The notes beneath the pieces were generated by a model. The model worked only from the letters and a program-made list of their open reading frames with translations, did no database searches and was not told the DNA's origin. Of a stretch of 64,000 nt of DNA, positions 1 to 12,100 are shown piece by piece. The translations under genes and the position numbers were made by a program. The DNA comes from Branchiostoma floridae (Eukaryota; Chordata; Leptocardii; Amphioxiformes; Branchiostomatidae): positions 25,116,494 to 25,180,493 of the forward strand of contig NC_049985.1 of the NCBI RefSeq assembly GCF_000003815.2, in the 5' to 3' direction. How positions within the stretch are numbered: the first letter of the stretch is position 1; each line of letters begins with the position of its first letter.

Positions 1-186
1 TGTAAATGTTTTTGAGTAAGATCAAACAGAGCTAAATACACATTAGTGTATTTGCTTTGACTTATTCCGTTTGGTGAATGCATGATAAACACATGTACAA
101 TTGCATTTTAGCCTTTTTGAGCATAATAGCTGTCATACTCCACCACCAAGGGGAGACCCCTCTGTGCAATAATGTTGCATTACACT

Positions 187-327
187 AGTAGTAGTAGTAG
201 TAACTTAGCAGTAGCAACTAGTAGTAGCAGAAGTAGTAGTAGTAGTAGCAGCAGTAGTAGCAGTAGTAGCAGCAGTAGTAGTAGTAGCAGTTGTAATAGT
301 AGTAGTAGCAGTAGTAGTAGTAGTAGC

Positions 328-359
<32 letters not shown>

Positions 360-403
360 CAGTAGTACTAGTAGCAGCAGCAGTAGTAGTAGCAGCAGCA
401 GTG

Positions 404-442
<39 letters not shown>

Positions 443-475
443 ATAGTAGTAGTAATAGTAGTAGTAGTAGTAGTT
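187..475. repeat. AGT/AGC trinucleotide microsatellite
   Basis: A 290-bp run of AGT with scattered AGC, ACT and AAT variants. It gives long poly-Ser and poly-Thr open frames on the two strands, which are artefacts. It lies in the intron just upstream of the THEM6-like terminal exon. Confidence 0.97.
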
Positions 476-613
476 AAACAACTTAGCAGTATCCAATAGT
501 AATAACTAAAGTTACCCCTAAAGGGAAAAAAATCAAACACAGCATGAGTTTTATTCACAAAATTTCTTTCCAAGAAAAGCCTTCAACCAAAACTTTCCAC
601 ATTTTTTCCACAG

Positions 614-847
614 ATTTTATGCTGGGATGACAAGGCTTTTTATGTGGAGCAGCGAGTGGAGTCTCTGAAGGATAACTTCATCTGTGCTATAGTGTACTGT
701 AAGCAGAGCGTGCTCCGTGTGAGTCCAGCCAAGGTGGTGGAGGCCAGGTGTGGGCAGCCCACAGACAGCCTAGAGTTTCCTTCCGAGATCTCGACGTGGA
801 TCGAAATGAACAACATCTCCAGTGAAAACCTCCGCAAAAGTCTGTGA
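614..847 (+). CDS. THEM6-like: THEM6-like protein, last coding exon (partial gene)
   Basis: The exon follows a pyrimidine-rich acceptor (ttttttccacag, AG at 612-613) and runs in one frame to TGA at 845-847, giving 77 codons. It begins ILCWDDKAFYVEQRVESLKD and continues with an FICAIVYCKQ-type strand, an SPAKVVEA helix and a STWIEMNNISS tail. This order (WDD-K/R-AFY-E-R, SL-K/R-D-F-CA, SP-VV, W-I-x-N-SS) matches the C-terminal half of THEM6 (mesenchymal stem cell DSCD75) proteins, which have a 4HBT/hot-dog thioesterase fold and a membrane anchor at the N terminus. The catalytic function of THEM6 is not well established, so none is claimed. The N-terminal exons must lie upstream of the window. 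The family match is from memory of the human protein. Confidence 0.72.
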   Translation: MLCWDDKAFYVEQRVESLKDNFICAIVYCKQSVLRVSPAKVVEARCGQPTDSLEFPSEISTWIEMNNISSENLRKSL

Positions 848-1855
848 CATGCCACGTGGGTTAGGCAAAGTATACCATGAAGTTGAAACCAGTCATAGTC
901 TCTGTGGATATAATCACAGTAATTGAAGGGCTCCCATTGGCTGAGGGGTAGTGGCATGTTTCTAATAGCCTTTAAAAGATGTCTTTCATGTCTTTCTCTT
1001 CTGCTTCTTAAATGCAGTATTGATGGTTAATGCCCATTCATTCAATTAGATACAAAATCTGCAAGTTTGGCTGCAGTACCAAGGAAGCCCGCCAGTGGGC
1101 TCAAAATCTGGTGATTTCTTTAGAAAGTTCAAATCCTATTAAAGTTCAAAGCCTTAAACTAAATATCATAGCAATGTAATTGAAACTCTTGAATTATGCT
1201 GCTAAAAATGTAAATGCTGCTGCACCTTCTTTGCAAAATACTTAAAACCAAGGAAGCTTCTGCTGGTTGCCTGTGCATTTGCTTCCCTTGCAAAAGTTGT
1301 CTGTTAACTGCTGTAGTGGTACTTCACTGAAGCTGGACTACCCTTATATAATCAGTTCACTACCAATGCTGCATTACTTCATTGGTTTAATGTTTTGTTT
1401 GGTTGACATCTTAGAGTGTGCGTTGTTGGACAGCCATAATTACAGTGAAATTACCACGACAGTCGGTATCAATGCTGCACTATAGCAACTACAGCAGCAT
1501 CAAAATTGTTAACAGTAAAGCAGCATTGCACATAAGGGTTATGTATAACTGTAATTTGGAGTGTGTCTGTACCTATTCATTTCTTTATTATGGACTACAT
1601 TAAATTTGGTTACTCAGGAGCTTTATGTTAAACTCAGGCGGCGAATGTGTTATGAAACTTTTTCTCAGGTTATTGGACCAGGTAAAGCACTGTACTGTAC
1701 AACAATTATGTGCTCAAAAATAATTAACTTCTACAACTGTGGTGGATTAGATTAAGTTAGCTTCGTGAAGGTGATGGTGTACAAAGATGCTGCTGGAAAG
1801 GTTGTAACTATCCTGACTAACATTGTAGCGGCCGGCCTTACAGTTGCCACCACCT
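848..1855. other. Gene-free stretch after the THEM6-like exon
   Basis: AT-rich sequence, presumably 3' UTR and intergenic DNA. I see no convincing coding exon, RNA gene or clear repeat boundary; the short open frames have no recognisable domain. Confidence 0.5.
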
Positions 1856-2220
1856 TAGGCCACACCAATTTAATTTCTTGGTTCACGGATTTTTTCATAA
1901 AAATTATGAAGCGAGAGGGCGAAATAACAATAAAAATTGTAAAATGGTTGGGGTAAAGGTAACGGCTAATCCAAAGCATAAAGAAAAAAAGTTTTCAGCT
2001 TGAAAAAAGTACAAAAACAATATTATTGTACAGTTACAGCACCTGTACCCACACTTTAAGCAGCTTATAATATAAAGGCCAATTTGCTACACCAGAAAGT
2101 TGGTGAATGGTTTCATTAATGGTGAAAATTTGCTGAGTGGTAATTTTTATTTTTATTTTTTTTCCAAAAAATAGGAGCGAGCGAATCCGTGAACCAAGAA
2201 ATTAAATTGGTGTGGCCTTA
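1856..2220. mobile_element. MITE with about 36-bp terminal inverted repeats
   Basis: The left end (1856-1891, starting TAGGCCACACCAATTTAATT) recurs as its reverse complement at 2184-2220. The 365-bp element has no coding capacity. The target duplication is not clear, so the superfamily is unassigned. Confidence 0.7.
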
Positions 2221-2329
2221 GGGAGGGAGTCATTGTACATGTTTTATCGAAGTCATTATGAATCAACAATAAAACATTTACTATAGAAAGTGAAAATGAT
2301 CTTGAATCAGTTTAGCTCACTGAAGAGCT

Positions 2330-2532
2330 ATTCTTCGACTAGTCGTATACACAGGTTCCCCTAGCTCTTTTCTACAAGCACAATGAACAGTGGACCACAG
2401 CTTAACGTCCCGTCTTCGGGAAGACTACATCCCTTTCCAGTAGCATGCTTGTCGGGTGAGCGACACAGCTGGGATCGAACTCAAGGTGTCTAGTTCCAGA
2501 GGCAGGGCTGCTAACCACTATACCATGCGCCT
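2330..2532 (-). mobile_element. tRNA-derived SINE, minus strand
   Basis: Read on the minus strand from 2532, it starts with a tRNA-like head having an A box (TGGTATAGTGG) and a B box (AGTTCGATCCC). A conserved body containing GGACGTTAAGCTG follows. The same body type occurs in the SINEs at 28345 and 62700. Confidence 0.75.
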
Positions 2533-2999
2533 TCTCTTTCAGCATGTTTGACAAAGTATGAGATGTCCTTTCGTGCCTGTGTAGAAGTAATGTCATACCA
2601 TTGTGATTTCTAACTAGCTAGTGAACATGATGTGATATTATACACGTAGGTCATGGGGAACGTATTACGCGTACACGTGGTTTCTTCCATTCATTTGGAT
2701 TGGCAGTAATTGTGGCATACTCTGTTTAATCCATGTGACATAACATTATGACAAGGATGCGTGTCTGATTCATTTTTTCATAATGAAAAGCAGGAGTTTA
2801 AAACATGATGTACAATAAAATGACTGTTGATGGAAAAAGTACATGTAGTTTAGTACTGTATTTGTCAATGAAATCCACGTTTCAATTTCTTAAGCTCTCT
2901 CTTAAAGTTAATGTCTTTTTCTCACACCAGACGGTGCAAGCAAGCCAACGATATTGTAAAAAAAGATCATATTTTCACACCCACACAAGTTTTCACACC
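2533..2999. other. Gene-free stretch
   Basis: AT-rich unique-looking sequence; nothing recognised. Confidence 0.4.
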
Positions 3000-3090
3000 C
3001 TTCTCAAGATTGTCTTCAACACCTAAATATCTGAATTGTATTACATTTAGGATATTTAACATTCGGTGTTCAAGACAATCTTGGGAAGAC
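3000..3090. repeat. Imperfect inverted repeat (hairpin)
   Basis: CTCAAGATTGTCTTCAACACC near 3004 pairs with GGTGTTCAAGACAATCTTGG near 3066, with two mismatches and about 40 nt between the arms. It is probably a foldback element end or a short MITE. Confidence 0.6.
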
Positions 3091-3279
3091 CTCTATACTA
3101 ACTTTTTATGAGGTGGCGGTATAATGACACCTGGTGGAATTATGATAGTCGATGTTACTATATAAGTTATAGCACAAAAGAGTTTTCGAATAATATACTA
3201 CATTTTTGATAGTTCACTTGCATTTTATCTAACATTAGCAGAAGAATCAGTCTACTATATATTTTTCTATGTTTTTAAG

Positions 3280-3375
3280 GATGGGGAAATAGAACTCTGT
3301 TTAAAGCTTTGTTTATTTATGAGAAGCTCAAATCGGCCTGCATGCCACTTTTCAATGAGGACATTGATGAAGGAG
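3280..3375 (+). CDS. Possible orphan coding exon, function unknown
   Basis: A 96-nt stretch lies between a good acceptor (tatgtttttaag, AG at 3278-3279) and a good donor (gtaagg at 3376). It is open in a phase-1 to phase-1 frame and reads WGNRTLFKALFIYEKLKSAC, then MPLFNEDIDEG. The peptide is not low complexity, and exon symmetry matches other exons in the window. I do not recognise the family and no partner exon is visible nearby, so this could equally be chance. Confidence 0.3.
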
Positions 3376-4454
3376 GTAAGGGTCAGATAAAATATAACAG
3401 ATACAGATTACATCGAGTCTTTAAAAAATCTCATTTTCATTACATATACATGGTGCAAAAAAACGTATACAAAGAGCGAAAGCTCATGGTTCATGCCCGT
3501 GTCCCTTCGCTTTGGTCATTTCCTTACCTGTAACAGTATGCCTAGTGTTTCAGTCATAGAGAGGTGTTATGACAAAGCCAACTAGTGTGCGGCAATACAA
3601 AAGAATTACAGGCTAAGAAATCAATGAGATGATGGTGAAAAATGACAACTGTATAGCTTAGAAATGTTGTGCACAAAATAAAATCTCAGATATCTCAAAT
3701 CGTACGCGTCTTTTGTAAGAACTGATTCCGAAAAACGTCTTGTGTCAGACTGTTATAACAGTATGTCACTGTAACAGTTTGCCGCCGGCACATTACGTTA
3801 TCACTGCTTATTTCAACTGGTATTAGCCAGCATGTGGCCACAGTCGTGCTCAGTGCCTAAATTCTGGTCCTGGTCCGGATTCAGCTCCAGATGTCCGGGT
3901 TAAGGTCTAGACTTAAAAGTCCCGAACCCATGGCGTATGTGTGCAAGAAATGCGGTTACATGTAAAATTGCATGCTGGCGTAAAGTTTACATGCAATTTG
4001 AAACATATACGTATAAAATTAGTATGTCTGTAGTGATTTGATTTGATTTGATTTATTCGGCTGACTACAGAGGTGATCCGTGTTTACAGCTTGACTAGCA
4101 GTCGTACGATCTAGAATGTCAGTCTATAATATTTAAGTTCAGAAATAAACGCAAAAAAAAACTTTTTTCCAGTGCAAATTTCCATGCAGGAGTTAGATGG
4201 TTTAAATGTATTAAAACCACACTCAGAACAAAGGGGAGAATACAAGCATTTCTCCTGTCAACATTAAAAAACAATATAATTTCTGATTATCATTGTTATA
4301 TATAACAGTACAATATTCAGACATTGCTCTGTGAAGCTGTTGCTTGTTACATGTCCTTACAAAATAAACATCATTATTGATTTATTGGTTAATGGATTGA
4401 TAATCTCGATCATTAGCGGCTTCACGGTTCAGCTTATTCTTCCAACACATTATT
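3376..4454. other. Gene-free stretch
   Basis: Contains a short GATTT pentamer run near 4037-4059 and a fragment near 3866-3940 rich in GGTCC/GGTCCGG, resembling the inner part of the hAT-type element at 10689. Otherwise nothing recognised. Confidence 0.45.
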
Positions 4455-4780
4455 ACAACAGCCTGATTGATAAGATTGGGTACCTACTAGACTACAACAG
4501 GTTGAATAATGGTTTATTAGTACATACGAAAGTCACACATTTACCGCTTAAGTTGATCGACTACAACAGCCTGATTGATAAGATTGGGTACCTACTGGAT
4601 GTTAGAATACAACAAGTTGAATACTGGTTTTAGTACATACGAAAGTTACACATTTACCGCTAAGTTGATCGACTACAACAGCCTGATTGATAAGATTGGG
4701 TACCTACTGGATGTTAGACTACAACAAGTTGAATACTGGTTTTAGTAAGTTACACATTTACCGCTTAAGTTGATTACGAC
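4455..4780. repeat. Tandem triplication, unit about 110 bp
   Basis: The block beginning GCCTGATTGATAAGATTGGG starts at 4461, 4569 and 4681 (spacings 108 and 112 bp) and is followed each time by a conserved TACAACA-x-GTTGAATA segment. The copies differ by small indels. Confidence 0.85.
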
Positions 4781-5034
4781 TAAACTGAACTCTAACACCC
4801 AATAACAATATAAGAAAGCGATAGGTGATGACGTCACGACGTTTTGTGCACAGAATCTGATCAGGTTGAGAAACTTGTTCAGGTAGTGGTCTTTATTCCT
4901 AGACCGACAAAGGTGACAACGCCAGTCTGAAAACAAATCAATTCAATCAATGCTTAGACGATAGCCAAAAAATATTAGATTACATGCTATATAATGGAAT
5001 CATTTCAGTAAAGGGGTATCTCACTAGTACTGAA

Positions 5035-5435
5035 GCTGCGGTACGTTGTCGTCGTCGTTTGGAGCTGAGTGATTTGACTAAGCGCTCAACGCATTTCATC
5101 AATCCGAATCAAATCTTTTTACGCTTTGTGTGTTTTGTTGTCTTTAAATTCAAACTTGTACGTTTTGCATGGTATTCCCATTCATGGCAAAGTCAAGGGT
5201 AACTCACTCACTCACTAAGTCCCGTAGCTGCTAGTCGTAAGGGCAGTCAAGAGTAACATAAAATTAATCTAATATAGAACGCAATGACGACGCCAACGTG
5301 CCGCAGACCAGTGATGTTCTTGATTATTCTCATTGCAAGTACAATGAACGGCAACATATTGGCTGGGTTTTTACATGCGTTTTTGGGTTGACTGGACGTA
5401 CAGTCCGCCAAAGTCCGAGTCAAAAGCCATCTATT
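5035..5435. repeat. Copy A of a locally duplicated segment
   Basis: Matches 7490-7845 (copy B) over most of its length, beginning GGTACGTTGTCGTCGTC in both. A further match of 5755-5960 to 8430-8640 shows the duplication covered the DNA flanking the last CCP exon. Copy A contains an ATG-initiated open stretch from 5284 whose first 28 codons look like a signal peptide (MTTPTCRRPVMFLIILIAST). Copy B lacks that ATG and frame. Confidence 0.7.
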
Positions 5436-5745
5436 TTATTAATCAAAACCAGTTTCCTTTTTTCATACACCTAAGTTCTGTAGAAAAATTCATATTCCTA
5501 ATGCAACTAGACAAACCATCGATCATAAAACATATTTGCTCTTTTATCCTCACTTTAACAGAAAAGCAAGGAGAAGTTGAATTTATCCAGCACTAGTTTC
5601 TTTTTTGTATCTGTAAACTGTCTCTTTTTAAACATGTCTTGTTGTGAACTGTATCTTTTCAACATGTCTTGTTGTGACTTGTACTTGGCCCGACGTGGCA
5701 AAAATGTGCAATAAAGGTCTTCATACATTCATTCATCATCATTAA
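5390..5745 (+). mobile_element. 3' end fragment of a non-LTR retrotransposon
   Basis: Encodes a short C-terminal piece (FLMQLDKPSIIKHICSFIL). A 3' UTR follows, ending with GTGCAATAAAGGTCTTCATAC and an ATTC-rich tail. The same end, in reverse, occurs at 28283-29330 inside kringle gene 2. It is a 5'-truncated copy. Confidence 0.7.
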
Positions 5746-5940
5746 TACACATATCCGCATTGAAGTAGCTCAGAATGCCAAGATACGCCGGGGGCGTGAC
5801 GACCGCACTATTGCCTCACTTTGAATGATTACCAATTTGCACGAATGTTCACCTTTGCTTCAAGTGTCTTCATTTATTTTCATATAACACATGACCTGAG
5901 CATTTCATATACTAGTAACTCACCTGGAGTCGACCAATTA

Positions 5941-6122
5941 TTAGAGGCAGATCAGTGACTCTCCTATCCAATACCCGCGAGTACAGGTGATGTTGGCGTT
6001 AACGTTCCCGTAATACCTCTCAAACCCAGGCCTGCACTCAAACGTGCATGTCTCCCCTTCTTCATACGGCGACTGGCAACCCCGGATATAGGCGGTAGAA
6101 GAAGAAGGAGGGTCTTTACAAC
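5941..6122 (-). CDS. CCP gene, terminal exon (third CCP module)
   Basis: The acceptor is ccgtcttag (AG at 6124-6123). The frame reads CKDPPSSSTAYIRGCQSPYE, EGETCTFECRPGFERY, ITCTRGYWIGESLICL, then TAA at 5943-5941. It is too short for simple ORF calling, but carries all the CCP landmarks (GC at the start, C-F-x-C, G-F, C-x-x-x-W, final C). Confidence 0.8.
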
Positions 6123-9100
6123 CTAAGACGGAAAAACATTTGGAAAGAACAGTTGTATTACATAAACGTGTTATCAGTGACCTCTACCTAGCCAATCGAG
6201 GCATGAATGTACAATAAAGGTTTTCATCATCATCATCATAAACGTACATTGTATTGCAAATAGTTTGCCAGTAAGCTTATAATGGCACAATCTTTTGATC
6301 ACGTCGATGTAGGTTAGACATCCAGGTAATAAGATACGCCAAAAATAGTTACTCAAGCAACTGGATATGGTTTTGGAAACTGGTGGATTCCAGTTGAAAC
6401 GTCTGACCGTTTCCAAAGCCATATCCAGTTGCTTGAGTAACTATTTTTGGCGAATCTTTTGATCAATTTGTATATCGTTATAGAAAGAAGATCCTGTCGG
6501 TATGTCAAGACGTACTATGTACCAATATACCAGATCACGTAATGAACCAGAATGTACCTGGTCCAAATGACGTCAAGACTATTGCAGTAGTGCATGTACA
6601 TAACAGATGACACCATGACTATTGCAGTAGTGCATGTACATAACAGATGACGTCAAGACTATTGCAGTAGTGCATGTACATAACAGATGACGTCAAGACT
6701 ATTGCAGTAGTGCATGTACATAACAGATGACGTCAAGACTATTGCAGTAGTGCATGTACATAACAGATGACACCATGACTATTGCAGTAGTGCATGTACA
6801 TAACAGATGACACCATGACTATTGCAGTAGTGCATGTACATAACAGATGACGTCAAGACTATTGCAGTAGTGCATGTACATAACAGATGACGTCAAGACT
6901 ATTGCAGTAGTGCATGTACATAACAGATGACGTCAAGACTATTGCAGTAGTGCATCATACATAACAGATGACGTCAAGACTATTGCAGTAGTGCATGTAC
7001 ATAACAGATGACGTCAAGACTATTGCGGTAGTGCATGTACATAACAGATGACGTCAAGACTATTGCAGTAGTGCATGTACATAACAGATGACGTCAAGAC
7101 TATTGCAGTAGTGCATGTACATAACAGATGACGTCAAGACTATTGCAGTAGTGCATGTACATAACAGATGACGTCAAGACTATTGCAGTAGTGCATGTAC
7201 ATAACAGATGACGTCAAGACTATTGCAGTAGTGCATGTACATAACAGATGACGTCAAGACTATTGCAGTAGTGCATGTACATAACAGATGACGTCAAGAC
7301 TATTGCAGTAGTGCATCATACATAACAGATGACGTCAAGACTATTGCAGTAGTGCATGTACATAACAGATGACGTCAAGACTATTGTAGAAGTGCATGTA
7401 TATACTAGATGACGTCAGGACTACGTTCCATATGACAACATTCTCGTACTAGATAAGAGAATCGTCTCAGTAAAGGGGTATCTCATTAAAGCTGTGGTAC
7501 GTTGTCGTCGTCATTTGGAGCCGATTGATTTTATTCGAATTTCACCGACAAAAAGTAAATCTTTTTACGCTTTGTGTGTTTTGTTGTCTTTACTGCCATA
7601 CATGTACGCTTTGCGTGACATTCCCTTTACAAGTTCAAGGGTAACACAATCCACTATAGAACGCAGCCACGACAGCAACGCGCCACAGTCCAGTGATTTA
7701 CCCGCGGCCGCTTAGTTGATTATTCTCAATGCAAGTACGATGAACAAACGGCAAAATACTAGTATTAGCTGAGTTTTTACACGCGTTTTCGGGTTAAATA
7801 GGAGTACACTCTGCCAAAGTCGGACTATTTATCTATTTTATTCATGTGTTCTTTTACCAGGGTAAGCTCCCATCAGTGACTGACACTGATTTTCATGGAG
7901 GCCCTGGATACATGTACAAATAGCTCATACATACTTTACAATATTTACAAAATACAACAAAAACAAAAACACTTATGTCCATTTCCTTTCCACGTCGTTA
8001 ACTTGGGATGGAGGACAGAAGTCGCACAATGTTCTTGCACAATGTTTTGAATGTTTGTGTTAATGGTGCAGTTTTTACAGTTAGTGGGAGTACATTCCAG
8101 CTTTCTGCACCTCTATATGCAAATGTTCTTTTCCCAGATTCTAGCTTAACTTTCGGAATTCTCAAAGACTGGTTCAAACTGTGTCTGGTAGTATAACTAT
8201 GAGATTCTGATGTTCTGCTAAATACGTTTAGGTACACAGGTAACATGTTATACATTGGCATATGTACAGTTTGTAGAAGGTGTCATTTGCGACGTGAGAC
8301 AAGGTCTTCCCAGCCAAGAGCAGACAGGTGTTCGTTGTTGGCATGCGACCTACACGACAAACCAAGTATGATTCTCACTGCACGTTTTTGTAGACTCTGT
8401 AACTTGTCAGATTCAAGAGCCATCTGTTTTCACAAATTGAAGTGACTCAGAATGCCAAGAAATGCCGGTGGTGTGACAACCGCACCATTGCCTCACTTTG
8501 AATGATGACCAATTTGCACAACAAGGTGCCCAAAATTTTTAACAGATACCAAATATATATGGTTACATTTGCTTCAAGTATCTTCACTGATTTTTATATG
8601 ACTACTGACCTGAGCACTGCATATAACTCACCGGGAGACAACTCCGGGAGATTTGCACACAAGGAAACGGGAAAGACACTTTGCACGTCCTTCCTCACAT
8701 CCTAACCCAGGTGTAAAAATGGGTACGTAACTTCGGTTGGGGAGGCAAAAGGCGGTGGAAGTGATCGGCTCCACCTTCCTATACTGTACCCGTAACAACG
8801 TATGGCATGAAAAGTACCTTTACTTTCTGTATATACTTTGCATGTGGCGCTGTCAAAATAAATTATTATCATCATCTCATTATTATCGTTATTATTATTA
8901 CAATTCTAGGCCATAACACAACTTAATTGTCAACGTTGGTACTTTCTCTTCATGTTGACCTCAGGAGGGGGATTTTTTCAAAATCAGACTAAAATTAATG
9001 AATTAAAGTTGATTAAGATTAATTAATTGCGATCATGTCATCTATAAAGTTTACTTGCTGTAGCCTAAACAATGATGTAAAGATCTTACGGAGCTCAGGG

Positions 9101-12100
9101 GTGCAGGTCAACGGTGTCCCCGACCAGCCACCGTTCTTACAGGTTATGCTGGGGTCTCCGGCCTCTGCAACGTATCCATCCTTGCACGCGAAGGTACAGG
9201 TCTCTCCGTTATCGTATAAGGGCTTTAGCGGCTCACATCCAGTCCGCCCTACTCTGCTATAAAAGCCACCAAGGTTACCTGGCCGCTCACATCCGTCTGG
9301 AAGACAAGATATCATATGCATACGATTCATGGATAAACGTGTACTATACTGCTAATATCTAGCAATATAGTGCTAATATGTAGGTGCTCTTTTATCTATT
9401 TATTTATTGATCTTATAGAGTGGTCTCTTCAGTCTAGCTGACTGATTTCCAAGGGAGCCCTGTGACAATCAACATAAACAATAATCATACAACATAAAAC
9501 GTAAGTAATCGAACATAGGAGTAATAAAGTATGTAACTAGCTCAACATAAGTGAAAATTCCTCAGAGAAATCAGTAAACGATTGAAAAATCTAGCCTCCA
9601 TAGCAGGCTATCTATGGCCTTTTTTGGCACTTTTGCTGGCCATTTCTTTTTGTACCGGGTCGCTGATTGCTGGCCTTTTCTGACAGCCGGCCATTTTAGA
9701 GCCTGCATGGAAACGGTGCTACAAAGTCATATCAGAAAACGATTAGCCATTCATCTGCCCTATTAACACATACGTTAGGAATAATTCACAACTCCGTGAC
9801 AGGCAATTCGCATGTCGGCTGCAAGCATTTTACAACTCGGGCGACACGCTCCGCCCGGCCACCATCTGGTCATTTGCATAGACATGCTTGTTTACCAACA
9901 CACGCCGGACAACCGAAAGAACGTCGAACTGGTAAGTTTTCCCTTCTGTGTTTTTAAAAAGCACTTTGACCCCGAAACGGTTAGAGAATTGCCGGGTCAA
10001 TGCACACGGTGCGTGACAGCGCACTGTCCCCGTCCGGCGGAGATGCGTGCAGTTTTTTAGCCGTCAGTTTATCATCAGAATCGGTAGTACAGAGATTGGT
10101 CTAAAGTTGTTAGGGTCAGCCTGACCACCACCTTTGTGAATGCTCAAGCAGTTTAAGGCCTGTGACACCCGCAGATTCTCCAGTCTAGCAGTTATATGGC
10201 CGTAACTTTCGATGTAACTATCAGTTTTCAACAAAATTTGGCCAGTTGACGTAATTCACCCATATTCAAAATTAGATGACAAGAAAATTCTGGATTCTGA
10301 ATATTTTGGGTTTAAAAAATCATTTGTAGGTAAAAAATAGTGATGCTACTAAAATGGGTCTGTGCCCACTATGAAATGACGGTCTAACAGAGTCATATTT
10401 TCTGGAGTACTAGTAACAGATTATATCTCTGTGATATCTAATGTGCCCGGGCCTTTTGCCGCTATACATTGGTAAGGCTTCATTTTGGGGCAAAAACATA
10501 CTTTTTTGATAATTTTGGGGTATTTTTTGTACCAATATCAAGACAGCCACCGAAATCAAAGATATTACAACAAGGCCCGCTTGATTTCCGAAGGTCTATT
10601 ATTAAGGCTTAATGAACGTAAATCTGCTCAAAACTCGTCATACAACCGGTATCCTGATGTGGGCAGCAGCCGACGAAACACTACTTACTAGGGCTGGGTA
10701 CCGGTACAGAAAATTCAGGTCCAGGTCCGGTTCAGGTCCAGGATCAGGTCCAGGTCCGGACCTGAACCTGGACCTGATTCAGTATGACTCATATCAATGG
10801 TCCATTTCACTAAAAAGAAATCTGTTTGGTGGAGTATTAGACTCATACTGGCGTTTTAAAATCCTACAACGCTAACTTCACCTGTACGATTGGCTGTAAA
10901 ACTTGGTAGAAATTACTATAAACTCTCCTCTACTTTACTCTTGTTATTTTCTTCCACCTACAAGTGCCAAAACGTGTGAATGCCTGATGAAATAATCTGT
11001 TAATTTTCTAATCGGTCCAACATCCAGTCCACCTAATTTTTTCAGGTCCGGTTTTTCTGGACCGGTCCAATAAGAAAAACCGGTTTTGTACCGGTACGCT
11101 GTACCGATCATGACCCAGCCCTACTACTTACCCTACAAGAACTGCGCCAAAGTAAGTTTCACTGTATGCAATGTTAACCGATGGTAAAATATGAATGTTT
11201 TATGTCTGTATCTGTTAAATCGCTGTTGTATCAATGCGAAATTCGCAAGCAGTTAGCCTTATAAGGCATAAGTCAACTGCCATACAATCATTTTGGGCTT
11301 GAAAAATCGATTTTTAGCATCATTTTGCTGTTTCCTTGACGTATGAACGCCCTGCTGTTTTCCCGCCACTCCATACCCCGGGGAATCCGAACGCGTGATC
11401 GAATGTTCGGACGTTACCATAAGCGGCTCTTGCGGGGATCCCTTTTTATTAACCGCATCTGTTTATGTCAATATTTCATAAATACTAGGTCAATATCTTT
11501 AATATTCAACATTAATAACGTTAAGGGGAGACGATGCCATTAGAATTTCACCCACTAATACATGCGTTCCAATGGGAGAGTTGAGGAAACAAATATGCAA
11601 TTATCTCAAGAATAAAAAGTTCAAGCCATACAAACTTACCTTTAAATGATAGCCTACTATGTCCAGTCTCGGCAAATTCCTTGGCAAGAATTTCTATACG
11701 GCTAATCATTTGATACACCCCCCTGATTAGAGCACTTGGATTGGCCCATTTGGCTGAAAACAGCATTCTGGCGACGATACCACTATTTCAGGGGGGTGCG
11801 GAAACCCCCCCGATGGAGAAAGGTCATTTTTTACAACTAATTCTACCAGTGTAGGGTCTTTCCTACTGCAGCCACTCCCAAAATGCCCAGATTTCATATA
11901 AAATCCCACCAAGAAAGGCTTTTCAATGGTTTAAAGCCTTGTTTTTATTTTATCTCTCACCGTGGGCTCTAGGCGCCTGCGCTAATGCTTACGTCACCCC
12001 TAGAATACAGGGGAGACGATGCCATTAGAATTTCACCCACTAATACATGCGTTCCAATGGGAGAGTTGAGGAAACAAATATGCAATTATCTCAAGAATAA

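Noticed and set aside
172-573. Poly-Ser and poly-Thr open frames on both strands
   Set aside because: They are translations of the AGT/AGC microsatellite.
1765-1956. 63-codon ORF with hydrophobic segments
   Set aside because: It overlaps the inverted end of the MITE at 1856-2220 and has no conserved context.
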